NCBI GenBank assembly: GCA_936943315.1
Contig: CAKZJM010000180.1
Coordinates: 1 to 8,581 of the forward strand
Source: an uncultured Methylophilus sp.
Lineage (GTDB): Bacteria > Pseudomonadota > Gammaproteobacteria > Burkholderiales > Methylophilaceae
Length of the DNA stretch: 8,581 nt
Reading direction: 5' to 3'
Shown: positions 1-6,890 of the stretch, piece after piece
How positions within the stretch are numbered: position 1 is the first letter of the stretch
How the letters are laid out: each line of letters opens with the position of its first letter
Made by a program: the position numbers and the translations under genes
The notes under the pieces: generated by a model
Databases searched by the model: none
Told to the model about the DNA's origin: nothing
Seen by the model: the letters and a program-made list of their open reading frames with translations, nothing else

Positions 1-585
1 TCACACAATCCAAATCATTGATTAAGACTAAAACTATGACAAATTACGATCACTTACATTTGCCATTTAATTCTAGTTAATGCATCTTACTAGATTTTTT
101 CTCTGTTGTGCTGAATTTTTTGTTTTTTATTATAAAAGTTCTATATTTGTTGCATAATCCTACATGCTGTTGAAAATTAAAAACAAGATGACGTAAATTA
201 GATGATTTTATTTTTTCAAAACATACTTCAAAAAGTCATCAACAACTACAAGAGTAATGGCTTTTACCAATCCTTTTTCCGTAGCTTTACTGATGTTTAT
301 GGTTTAGGAAGAGAAGTTTTCGCCTTCGGTGATTAAATGAATTTTAAGTGACCAGCGTCCAAGATCATCTTTTCGGGCGGACCATAAAAACAATGAATAT
401 GGTCAATCTGCCTTAAATTAAGGAATGAATCGTGTGCTAAATGTGTGCTAAATGTGCTAATTTTGTACTTAATTTTAATCCATTTTTTTACTACTATTGG
501 CCGTCATAGTCCAGTATCAGGTGCGCGGCAAGCCCCGTGTTTACTAGGTTTTGATTAGATAAATAATACAAATACTAAACTTGAC
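1..585. other. AT-rich flank without an intact gene
   Basis: No open frame of convincing length with a start and ribosome binding site is visible on either strand. The DNA is rich in A/T runs (for example around 90-135 and 205-220). On the minus strand, about 230-400 gives a gene-like frame (reading ...DDLGRWSLKIHLITEGENF...) that is broken by stop codons. It may be debris of a lost gene, but I do not recognise the family. Towards the right end there is a short palindrome (411-423) and an 11-bp tandem repeat (432-461), listed separately. The stretch ends directly at the tRNA-Arg fragment, so it is probably the end of an integrated element or the DNA beside one. Confidence 0.5.
411..461. repeat. 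Palindrome plus 11-bp tandem direct repeats near the tRNA fragment
   Basis: CCTTAA-A-TTAAGG (411-423) is a perfect 6-bp inverted repeat with a one-base centre. Eight bases further on, GTGTGCTAAAT occurs twice head to tail (432-442, 443-453), followed by a shortened third copy GTGCTAAT (454-461). The 11-bp period is close to one helical turn, so a protein could bind the copies on the same face. The cluster is about 130 bp from the tRNA-Arg fragment, where arm-type integrase or excisionase sites often lie. The repeat is seen directly; the role is inference. Confidence 0.5.
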
Positions 586-1590
586 TTAATGGTTTCCGAA
601 GCCAGGTCGTGGGTTCGACTCCCGCCGGGCGCGCCAAACCATGAGGGAAGTGGGCACTTGATTCAAGTGCTCACTTTTTTCGTCTTTCGCTTTTATAGCC
701 TGCACCAAACCAATAATTGGCCCCTTCATTTCAATAGCATTTTCCTTTACGATAACCTTATCAACCAATAGTTTTAAGTAGCCTTTTGCAGTTTCTGGAT
801 TTGCACTCAATAGCTTGCTTGAAATCAGCTTGCTAAGTTTTTCGAGTTTACTAGTCCGCAATTCTGGAAACGCATCGTTATCAGACTTTTGCAGCTTATG
901 TTTCTCGATCAGTAAAGCTTCCTTAGAGCGTTTCAGGTCTTGCGTTCTCTCAAGTGTCATTTCATCGAGTTCAATTGCACCAAGCTCAATCGCATCGATT
1001 AAACGCTTTTGTCTCTCCTCAATTTGTTGTATTTGCCGATTGATTAATGTGACTTTTTCATTAATTTCAGCATCCTCAGCAAGAAGGTTTTTTCGATACT
1101 CGGTTAATATCTCTTGTAATTTAGTAGGCGTGAACACCTTTTGCGTTAACGCTTCCATCACCAACTTATCAATTTTACCCATGGGCAGTGATTTGCTACT
1201 ACAAGCGACATTCCCTTTGCTACAACGACTCGTGCATTTGTAGTATTCGTACTTGCCTCCTTTGCCAGTAGTTTTGGTCATCAAACCACCGCATTCTCCG
1301 CACTTAATTAATCCTGTAAGTAACTTTTTCGAGAGGATGCGTTGTATGGGCGCTTTATCTGGTTTACGCGCTTCTCTTTTAGCTTTCACCAGCTCGAATT
1401 GATGCGCATTAATGATTGGAGGGATGCTGGTTTTAATCCACTCATCCGCAGGACGAATTTCACGAGTTTTTGAATCAATCACATTGAAGAAATAGTCACC
1501 GTTATATAGTGTGTCAGAAAGGATAATGTGGACTTTCTGCATGGTGAAGGGCTGACCACGCATGCGATAACCAGTGTTATTCAACTGCAT
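586..1590 (-). CDS. Large serine recombinase, N-terminally truncated (no catalytic domain)
   Basis: This is the C-terminal two thirds of a large serine recombinase (334 residues; whole proteins have about 500-550). Such enzymes integrate or excise elements at att sites. In order: the end of the 'Recombinase' DNA-binding domain (about 1-75), a zinc ribbon with Cys97, Cys100, Cys119, Cys123 and Cys130, then a charged, coiled-coil-like helix (about 160-240). The N-terminal resolvase domain with the catalytic serine is missing, so the product cannot recombine DNA by itself. The frame stays open upstream of the ATG (reading GYGCKEIA before MQLNN, typical of the family) to a stop near 1626, so the ATG is an accident of truncation. 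GGAG at 1597-1600 could still drive translation. The last 16 residues (WRARRESNPRPGFGNH) are antisense tRNA-Arg sequence, the classic sign of a recombinase ending inside its own attachment site. Effectively a broken gene. Confidence 0.85.
   Translation of the reverse strand: MQLNNTGYRMRGQPFTMQKVHIILSDTLYNGDYFFNVIDSKTREIRPADEWIKTSIPPIINAHQFELVKAKREARKPDKAPIQRILSKKLLTGLIKCGECGGLMTKTTGKGGKYEYYKCTSRCSKGNVACSSKSLPMGKIDKLVMEALTQKVFTPTKLQEILTEYRKNLLAEDAEINEKVTLINRQIQQIEERQKRLIDAIELGAIELDEMTLERTQDLKRSKEALLIEKHKLQKSDNDAFPELRTSKLEKLSKLISSKLLSANPETAKGYLKLLVDKVIVKENAIEMKGPIIGLVQAIKAKDEKSEHLNQVPTSLMVWRARRESNPRPGFGNH
590..636 (+). other. 3' part of tRNA-Arg(CCG), attachment-site remnant
   Basis: The sequence matches the tRNA-Arg(CCG) 3' half. 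It has an anticodon loop TTCCGAA (594-600), a T arm GTGGG-TTCGACT-CCCGC (609-625), the acceptor strand CGGGCGC (626-632), discriminator G and encoded CCA (634-636). The D arm and 5' acceptor strand are absent: the bases upstream of 590 do not resemble the tRNA 5' half. Only 8 bases separate the anticodon loop from the T stem, where a normal tRNA has 10, so the fragment also carries a small deletion. It cannot give a functional tRNA. Integrative elements commonly use tRNA 3' ends, so I read this as an att core left at an element boundary. Confidence 0.75.
649..680 (+). terminator. Rho-independent terminator of the tRNA-Arg unit
   Basis: AGTGGGCACTTG (649-660) pairs with CAAGTGCTCACT (664-675) in a 12-bp stem with one G-T pair and a three-base loop, followed by a T run to 680. 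It lies 12 bases after the tRNA fragment's CCA on the same strand, the usual place for a tRNA terminator. It lies inside the minus-strand recombinase reading frame, so the block shared with the chromosomal target may include the terminator as well as the tRNA end. Confidence 0.75.
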
Positions 1591-1600
1591 CGCAATCTCC

Positions 1601-4219
1601 TTACACCCATACCCCCTCTTTTACTTCATAGAGTTGAGCAATAGTAGCGGGAAAATGCGCTTCTCTTGCCAGCAGAATATCCTCAGCGCAACGAGTGAGG
1701 TCTTGTTTGTTTTTTTCGGTGAGTTTGGGGACAGGGAAAGTGTTCCAACCTAAGGTGTTGGAGTAACGTAATCGCGTTTCAAGTTGACCGCAAACCGTTG
1801 AAATCCAAACCAAATGCAGACGCGAAGCAGTGAGGGCTAGATTCCATAGTGGGGCATCGTAGAGGGCGAAGGCTAGATTTGTAACTGTTGCATTTGAATC
1901 AATTAGTCCAACAGGCAAATAGCTACGCTCTTCCGATGAAACGCATGGCATCACGATAGTTTGCTTATATCCAATGTTCATCTCCCGCATTTGATGCGCC
2001 CGTGCTGCCATTTCATTAGCGCCTTTATCACGGCTTGCTAGGCGCATGGCCCGCACACCTTCAAGGCGCAGACGAATAGTGTCAATTTTCATAGCTTCAT
2101 CCAAGTGTTCATCTGCTATCCATAAGCAATAGCGCGATAAACCACGGATAAATTCTGCAGACCCATAAATACGGCGAATAAAGCGTATGTGTTGTACAGG
2201 TGTTAAACCCAACGAATTGACTTCGTCAGTAGTGAGCAGCAAATATCCACCATCATATGGCATATTGCCGCGTAGCATTTCTGCTTGCTCAGTAATTGGT
2301 TGAGTAGCTTTTCCTACAATAACATTCGCAATGCCAACTAAATAAGCGTTTATATTGCAGACTTCTTTTTGCAGGGTGGTGCCATCGCCAGCTGTGCTAA
2401 ACAACCTTTTTGCTTGATTGTAGTTTTTGGTAATTGCAACAATAGCTACCGTTACACCCGCATTGTGGCTTGCCAGATTCGCCCATTTAAAACTGGTGTG
2501 TGCGAATGCAATTTCATGCCCTGTTTTAAAAATCAACGGCCATAAAATTGGAACTTGCTGGCCTTGGCATATCGAGTTAGTAGAAACAAAGGCAGCCACC
2601 GTCGGCGTATGGCTGCCATAATCAGCCGCTTTCATAAACCAGCCCGCTACATAGTCGAGTGATTTCCAGGTTTTGGTACGGTGGTCAAAAATAGCTTTGA
2701 GATCATCTTTTTGTTCTGCGCTTTGCCATGTGCTCCCGAGATAGGGTGGATTGCCACAGATATAGGTTTCCCCACCTTCATTTTCAAAATCAATCTCAGC
2801 CTGATCTAATGGTGTATTAAACAAATCATCAGAAACAAGTTTTACCCCAGTGCCAGTGGGTGGGCAAATAGTCAACCAATCTAACCTTAGCGCATTACCG
2901 CTTGTAATCCAATTTTGTGAGTCGAGTGGCAGAAAGGCTTGCAAGGCTTCTTTCTGACCTATGTACACAACATCACATTGATATTCAGCAATGATCAATG
3001 CCAAGCGAGCGATTTCTGCGGAAAAGTCTCTGAGTTCTATGCCTCTAAAATTAGTGAGGGGAATCTCTGACTTTAAATGCAACTCACCACGGCGCTTGTT
3101 GATTTCCGCCTCTATCTCACGCATTTGTTTGTAGGCAATCACCAAAAAGTTGCCACTACCACAGGCTGGGTCAAACACGCGGATATGTGCCATGCGTTTG
3201 CGCAGGTTGAGTAATTTTCTGGGGTTATCTCCGGCGGATTCTAGCTCTGCTCTTAGGTCATCCAAAAATAGTGGATTGAGCACTTTAAGGATATTAGGCA
3301 CGCTGGTGTAGTGCATGCCGAGTGCGCCACGCTCTTCGTCATCGGCCACGGCTTGAATCATGCTGCCGAAAATATCGGGGTTGATTTTGGTCCAATCCAA
3401 ACTGCCGACATGCAACAAATAGCTACGTGCAATTTTGGTGAATTTAGGTGTTTCGGTGCTACCGCTAAATAAACCGCCGTTAACGTAAGGGAAAGCATCT
3501 GCCCAAGGTCTAAAATTGCTTTTTGCTCGCGCATGAATTGGCGTATTCATGGCTCTAAATATTTCGCTAATCACCCAATCAATATCAGAGGCATCTTTAG
3601 CGCTCATTTGCTCAATAGTGGCGGTGAACAGATTGTTGCCGTTAAAAATATCTGTGTCTTCTGCAAAAAAACAAAAGATTAACCGCGCCATAAAGTGGTT
3701 CATGTCATGGCGACGCTCGGCAGTGCTCCAATCGGAGTTGTTTCTAAGCAGCTCAACATAAAGCCGATTTAACCGGCTGGTGGCCCGAATATCAAACGAG
3801 CTTTCACGGATTTGTTTGACGGTTGAAATACCGGCAAGGCTGAGGAAAAAGCCAAAGTGGTTGGGAAAGTCAGCATACCGACAAGCCAACGTCTCACCTG
3901 TGGTGAGGTCTTCGGCTTCAAAATCATTGCCATCGGTGGCTAATATGAATTTTGCTTTAAATTTTTCAGTTGCAGCGCTAGAACGTAGCTGTTCAAAGAT
4001 GGCTCTTGTCTCGCTAGGCTGGCAAACAGCAAGATGAATATTGTTGCGTTGCAACACCCCATTGGGCACATCTGATTTATTCTCACCACCGTTTTTTATG
4101 CGTTTGATTGTGGTTTCTTTGTTACCAAACGCCTCTAGAAACGCGTATGGGAAATTGGCTGCATCAAATGGCTGCTCTGCAAGTTGACTAATGGCTTCTT
4201 CAATTTCTACAGCGTTCAC
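1601..4219 (-). CDS. MmeI-like / type IIG-like N6-adenine DNA methyltransferase, 3' end altered
   Basis: An 872-residue class I SAM-dependent DNA methyltransferase expected to methylate adenine at N6 in a specific DNA site. Visible in order: an N-terminal region (1-290) ending in INPDIFGSM (about 279-287), the RGALGMHYT segment (297-305), SAM-binding motif I DPACGSGNF (350-358), catalytic motif IV NPPY (490-493), and a C-terminal half expected to hold the target-recognition domain. I see no clear PD-(D/E)XK cleavage motif, so restriction activity is uncertain: it could be a lone methyltransferase or the methylase of a larger defence system. The start is GTG (4217-4219), directly after an in-frame TAA and preceded by AGG. 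Relatives, as I recall them, continue about 50 residues beyond AREAHFPATIAQLYE. Here the last residues KEGVWV and the stop are read out of frame from recombinase DNA, so the natural C-terminus is lost. Activity is doubtful but possible, since motifs I and IV are intact. Confidence 0.88.
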   Translation of the reverse strand: MNAVEIEEAISQLAEQPFDAANFPYAFLEAFGNKETTIKRIKNGGENKSDVPNGVLQRNNIHLAVCQPSETRAIFEQLRSSAATEKFKAKFILATDGNDFEAEDLTTGETLACRYADFPNHFGFFLSLAGISTVKQIRESSFDIRATSRLNRLYVELLRNNSDWSTAERRHDMNHFMARLIFCFFAEDTDIFNGNNLFTATIEQMSAKDASDIDWVISEIFRAMNTPIHARAKSNFRPWADAFPYVNGGLFSGSTETPKFTKIARSYLLHVGSLDWTKINPDIFGSMIQAVADDEERGALGMHYTSVPNILKVLNPLFLDDLRAELESAGDNPRKLLNLRKRMAHIRVFDPACGSGNFLVIAYKQMREIEAEINKRRGELHLKSEIPLTNFRGIELRDFSAEIARLALIIAEYQCDVVYIGQKEALQAFLPLDSQNWITSGNALRLDWLTICPPTGTGVKLVSDDLFNTPLDQAEIDFENEGGETYICGNPPYLGSTWQSAEQKDDLKAIFDHRTKTWKSLDYVAGWFMKAADYGSHTPTVAAFVSTNSICQGQQVPILWPLIFKTGHEIAFAHTSFKWANLASHNAGVTVAIVAITKNYNQAKRLFSTAGDGTTLQKEVCNINAYLVGIANVIVGKATQPITEQAEMLRGNMPYDGGYLLLTTDEVNSLGLTPVQHIRFIRRIYGSAEFIRGLSRYCLWIADEHLDEAMKIDTIRLRLEGVRAMRLASRDKGANEMAARAHQMREMNIGYKQTIVMPCVSSEERSYLPVGLIDSNATVTNLAFALYDAPLWNLALTASRLHLVWISTVCGQLETRLRYSNTLGWNTFPVPKLTEKNKQDLTRCAEDILLAREAHFPATIAQLYEVKEGVWV

Positions 4220-4258
4220 TTATTTTACCTGATCAGATTTCTATCAACCCCCCGAATT

Positions 4259-4378
4259 CTAATCTGATTTAGTCTCGGTAAGTAATTGTTCAAACTCTTT
4301 CAGTTGTAATTTTGGAAATTGATCGTTTACTCGCCACTAATTCACTTCATCAAGATATGGTTTTGGAAGCCTACCATT
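4259..4378 (-). pseudogene. C-terminal remnant of the gene once upstream of the methyltransferase
   Basis: Reading on the minus strand from 4378, one frame gives GRLPKPYLDEVN, a TAG stop, then WRVNDQFPKLQLKEFEQL and onward to a TAG at 4259-4261. It has the composition of real protein, and the inner TAG (a possible CAG change) breaks it. It ends 39 bases before the GTG of the methyltransferase on the same strand, as an operon partner would. Its upstream side is cut off exactly where similarity to the SRAP boundary repeat begins (4376). I do not recognise the family. It may be the tail of a partner gene of the methyltransferase lost during insertion of the neighbouring segment. Confidence 0.4.
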
Positions 4379-4456
4379 CGCCTAGTAAACGGGTGAGGTC
4401 TATAACTTCAGTCTCGAATATTTACTATCCTTTCATGTGATTGTTATGCTTAATTC

Positions 4457-4699
4457 ATGTGCAGCAACTTTGAGCCAATTAAATCTCAGCGTGCCGGTTG
4501 GCTGAAACAAAACCTTGGCTGTGACCTGCCTGCCGACGACTGGCGATCTGAGACCTTTCCCACAAACGCAGCTCCTTTTGTTTATTACGATAATGGCCAG
4601 ACTAAATTCTTAAAACATATAATGCCAGTGATCACCAACAAGCAAATGACTTGATCAGGTTAAGTCACGATGATTATTTAAAAGCAGTCTTTATTTTGT
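4457..4699 (+). pseudogene. Internally deleted SRAP gene copy
   Basis: The first 50 codons are a clear homologue of the intact SRAP gene at 6234 (41 of 50 residues the same by hand count) and include the catalytic Cys2 (MCSN start). The core of the protein, with the active-site Asn, Glu and His, is absent. After a short unrelated stretch (4608-4628) the 3' end of SRAP resumes (TGATCACCAACAAG) in another frame, so translation stops at 4652-4654. A second deletion of 20 bases lies between two AAGCAG hexamers that are both present in the intact gene. The frame can encode 65 residues but not a working SRAP fold. The promoter block in front is nearly unchanged, so it may still be transcribed. Confidence 0.85.
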
Positions 4700-4702
4700 G
4701 TA

Positions 4703-4726
4703 TTAACCCACCTTCAACAACTCATC
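4703..4726 (-). pseudogene. umuC: 3' terminal codons of a second umuC copy
   Basis: On the minus strand this reads DELLKVG and stop, matching the intact UmuC end DELLKVD and stop at 6891-6914. It lies the same short distance from the end of the SRAP copy as in the intact locus. It shows that the ancestral donor of repeat copy 1 also had umuC tail-to-tail with SRAP. Similarity stops at 4726, which marks one edge of the inserted HEPN/Toprim segment. Confidence 0.7.
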
Positions 4727-4811
4727 TAACTTTGAAGTCAACTAAACCTCAGAGTCCGTGTGAGATGTACAATAAAACCAATTACTCCAATCATGCTGGA
4801 TAGCCAATTAA

Positions 4812-6104
4812 ATGGGAACATCAATCGAACTGTGCATAGGTGAGGTGTCACTCTCTTATTCTAAAAACCATATGGGTGAAGATTATGGTTGTTTATTTCA
4901 AGAACAAGATCTGTGTCGTCGAAAATCGGATGCAATAGATTATGATTATTACGAAGAGCATCCCGAGGAAAAGCCAGATTTAGCGATTGCAGAAGAGCTT
5001 TTTGCAAGGCCACTTTCTCGCATTAAACCCCGCTTAGAGATACTTGGATTCTCTCTAGAATGCGCACGGAATGAGTACAACGCAATAATTGCTGAAGCGA
5101 TGGAATTGGCAGACTTTATGAACGGGCGGGATTCCGCAAGTCAGTTCTTAACATTTGAAGAGTTTTGTAGTTTAGCTTGCAGATATCCAATCAGTGATCT
5201 GAATAGTGAGTCAATTGAGTTCGAAACACCAAACCGAGACCAGCTTGCACAAGGCAGATTTGCGTCTGAAATGGACCTTATTCAGCGAGTACCCAATAAT
5301 TGGGACGCTGATTCGTATTGGTCTGAATCAAGCTTTTTCTCGGAAAAATTGTGCATTTTAAGCGCAGAATCAATGCTTCAGGTCTTTGCTCTTAATCCTG
5401 CAAATATCAATATAGATGTAACTTGGGCCTTTGGCCCGATCGTCAATGCTGGATGGGTCCAGCGAGATATGTTTTCTGCAGGAGCTAGGCGAAAACAAAA
5501 AATATTGATTGCAACTGAAGGGCAATCAGATTCACGTATTATCCGACGGGCGCTTGATATCTTGCGGCCGGATGTCGCAGACTTTTTTTATTTTATCGAT
5601 GTTGATGAAACCCACCATTACTGGGGAACCGGTAACTTAGTCAAATTCGCAGAGGGGCTCTTGCGAATTGATATTCTTAATCAAGTTTTGTTTGTGCTTG
5701 ATAATGATGCTGAAGGTGTTGACGCTATTCTAAAACTTGAGAATCTAAATCTTCCGTCAAATATGCGTGCAATGCTGCTTCCTGATCTAGAAGAGTTTAA
5801 GGAGTTCTCTACCGTTGGGCCTGAAGGAGTAAACTCTTCTGACATTAATGGGAGAGCGGCTGCAATCGAATGTTATCTAGATCTAAATTTAGATAGTTAT
5901 CCAGCTGCGCAAGTCCTATGGAGCAACTTTAAAAGAGAGATCATAACCTGGCACGGTGCTCTTGAATTTAAAGAGTCTTATTCCAAAAAGTTTTATAGTC
6001 AGTCAGATGCATCATTACAAGATGGTAGTTACGATATGTCGAAGCTCTCGCAATTGATTGATGCATTAATTGCGAATGCTAAACTGATTCACTCATCGGT
6101 ATAA
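4812..6104 (+). CDS. HEPN/Toprim-type putative defence protein
   Basis: A 430-residue protein whose start (MGTSIELCIGEVSLSYSK) resembles the HEPN/Toprim N-terminal domain of predicted bacterial conflict proteins. The C-terminal part has Toprim features: a strand followed by ATEGQSDSRII (Glu236, about 234-244), then VLFVLDNDAEG (Asp297 and Asp299, about 292-302), and NGRAAAIECYLDL (about 346-358). Toprim Glu and Asp residues bind metal in OLD-type nucleases, topoisomerases and primases, so a nuclease role is plausible. The N-terminal half (about 1-215) is mostly helical in composition. I see RNEYN (86-90) but no complete HEPN R-x4-6-H motif, so an RNase site is not supported. No signal peptide or membrane segment is seen. 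The ATG directly follows an in-frame TAA and has only a weak, distant GGA upstream. TACAAT (4768-4773) is a possible -10. The gene stands alone between two SRAP-umuC boundary copies, which suggests a self-contained defence cargo. The family call is from memory of its N-terminus and Toprim motifs. Confidence 0.75.
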   Translation: MGTSIELCIGEVSLSYSKNHMGEDYGCLFQEQDLCRRKSDAIDYDYYEEHPEEKPDLAIAEELFARPLSRIKPRLEILGFSLECARNEYNAIIAEAMELADFMNGRDSASQFLTFEEFCSLACRYPISDLNSESIEFETPNRDQLAQGRFASEMDLIQRVPNNWDADSYWSESSFFSEKLCILSAESMLQVFALNPANINIDVTWAFGPIVNAGWVQRDMFSAGARRKQKILIATEGQSDSRIIRRALDILRPDVADFFYFIDVDETHHYWGTGNLVKFAEGLLRIDILNQVLFVLDNDAEGVDAILKLENLNLPSNMRAMLLPDLEEFKEFSTVGPEGVNSSDINGRAAAIECYLDLNLDSYPAAQVLWSNFKREIITWHGALEFKESYSKKFYSQSDASLQDGSYDMSKLSQLIDALIANAKLIHSSV

Positions 6105-6198
6105 CTGCAATTTCCCTCTTGAGTCGCTAATATGAGGTCTGCTTCAACTAATATTCGCCTTGTACCCGAGTGAATTCTAAAACTTCAGTTTCGAAGAT

Positions 6199-6227
6199 TT
6201 ACTACCTTTTCATGTGATTGTTATACT
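6199..6227 (+). promoter_or_regulatory. SRAP promoter, possibly giving leaderless mRNA
   Basis: TATACT (6222-6227) is a good -10 hexamer; TTACTA (6199-6204), 17 bases upstream, is a weak -35. The -10 ends only 6 bases before the ATG at 6234, so transcription would begin at or next to the start codon. No Shine-Dalgarno sequence precedes the ATG. The block from TTTCATGTGATTG to the start differs by one base in the diverged copy at about 4431-4459, which supports a conserved function. Confidence 0.5.
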
Positions 6228-6233
6228 TAATTC

Positions 6234-6887
6234 ATGTGTAGCAATTTCGAACCAATTAAAATTCAGCGAGCCGGTTGGGTGAAGCAAAACTTTGACTGCG
6301 ACCTGCCTACCGACGAATGGCGACCTGAAACATTTCCCACATACGCAGCACCATTCGTTTACTACGAGAACGGTCAAACTAAATGTGACCTTGTCAGCTT
6401 TGGCTTAGTCCCTCATTGGGCAGCAGACAAAAAGAAGTTTGGCCTTAAAACCTACAATGCCCGATCAGAAACCGTTGCCGAAAAGCCCTCATATCGAACC
6501 GCATGGAGAGAGCGCAGATTTGGTTTGGTTTTAACTGAGAGGTTTTATGAGCCCTGCTATGAATCAGGCAAAGCTGTGCGGACAGGCATATATAGACGTG
6601 ATGGCGAACCCACAGCAATTGCCTCTATCTGGGAGCGCATGATTGATAAAGAAACAGGTGAAGTACTTATGTCCTTTTCCATGCTGACAGTCAATGCTGA
6701 CAACCATGACTTAATGAAACGTTTTCACAAACCAACGGATGAAAAGCGTTCTGTGGTGGTGGTTGAGAATAATGACCTCATGCGCTGGCTCACTGCTGAT
6801 CACCAACAAGCCAATGACTTGATCAGGCTAAGTCACGATGGTTATTTGAAAGCAGACTTTCAGATAGATAAGCAGTCTTTATTTTAG
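6234..6887 (+). CDS. SRAP-domain abasic-site processing protein (YedK/HMCES family)
   Basis: A 217-residue SOS-response-associated peptidase-fold protein. Family members form a covalent thiazolidine crosslink to abasic sites in single-stranded DNA and so shield them from cleavage and error-prone bypass. The expected residues are present: Cys2 (exposed when Met1 is removed), Asn75 in YNARSET, Glu106 in RFYEP and His165 in KRFHKP, close to the positions known in E. coli YedK. The usual GFYEW motif is altered to RFYEP, with the Glu kept. Since Cys2 must become the N-terminus, the ATG start is certain, although there is no ribosome binding site. The gene is tail-to-tail with umuC, only 3 bases between the stop codons. 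SRAP genes are often found beside translesion polymerases, which fits a shared role in damage tolerance. Length is normal for the family and nothing suggests loss of function. Confidence 0.93.
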   Translation: MCSNFEPIKIQRAGWVKQNFDCDLPTDEWRPETFPTYAAPFVYYENGQTKCDLVSFGLVPHWAADKKKFGLKTYNARSETVAEKPSYRTAWRERRFGLVLTERFYEPCYESGKAVRTGIYRRDGEPTAIASIWERMIDKETGEVLMSFSMLTVNADNHDLMKRFHKPTDEKRSVVVVENNDLMRWLTADHQQANDLIRLSHDGYLKADFQIDKQSLF

Positions 6888-6890
6888 TAC

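Larger units (their letters stand above)
4376..4726 (+). repeat. Direct repeat copy 1: partial SRAP-umuC boundary
   Basis: This segment corresponds to 6153-6914: both begin with ATTCGCCT and run through the SRAP promoter, the 5' part of SRAP, the 3' end of SRAP and the last codons of umuC, ending at CAACTCATC. Compared with copy 2, about 412 bases (6385-6796) are missing and replaced by about 21 unrelated bases (4608-4628). By hand count the aligned 151 bases of SRAP 5' coding sequence differ at 26 positions (about 83% identity), 18 of them third codon positions. The copy is therefore old or came from a relative, and is not a recent tandem duplication. Confidence 0.85.

Noticed and set aside
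432..461. CRISPR-like array
   Set aside because: The units are only 11 bases, directly abutting and without spacers; no cas gene is present.
495..550. Short frames on both strands reading QYQVRGKPRVY (plus) or NTGLAAHLILDYDGQ (minus)
   Set aside because: They are fewer than 30 codons, lack starts and ribosome binding sites, and I cannot tie them to a family.
590..636. Functional tRNA-Arg gene
   Set aside because: The 5' acceptor strand and D arm are missing and the spacing between anticodon loop and T arm is two bases short.
586..650. RRESNPRP tail as a real protein motif
   Set aside because: It is antisense tRNA-Arg sequence and appears in any frame that runs into a tRNA 3' end.
815..1243. 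142-residue open frame on the plus strand
   Set aside because: It runs opposite to the recombinase, is rich in Ser and Cys as antisense frames are, and has no family features or ribosome binding site.
1601..4219. Assignment of the methyltransferase to DISARM or BREX
   Set aside because: None of the helicase, DUF1998, phospholipase-D or Brx partner genes is present in the window; only a methyltransferase is seen.
4457..4654. 65-residue frame as an intact small gene
   Set aside because: It is the start of SRAP followed by a deletion junction and frameshifted sequence; the catalytic core is gone.
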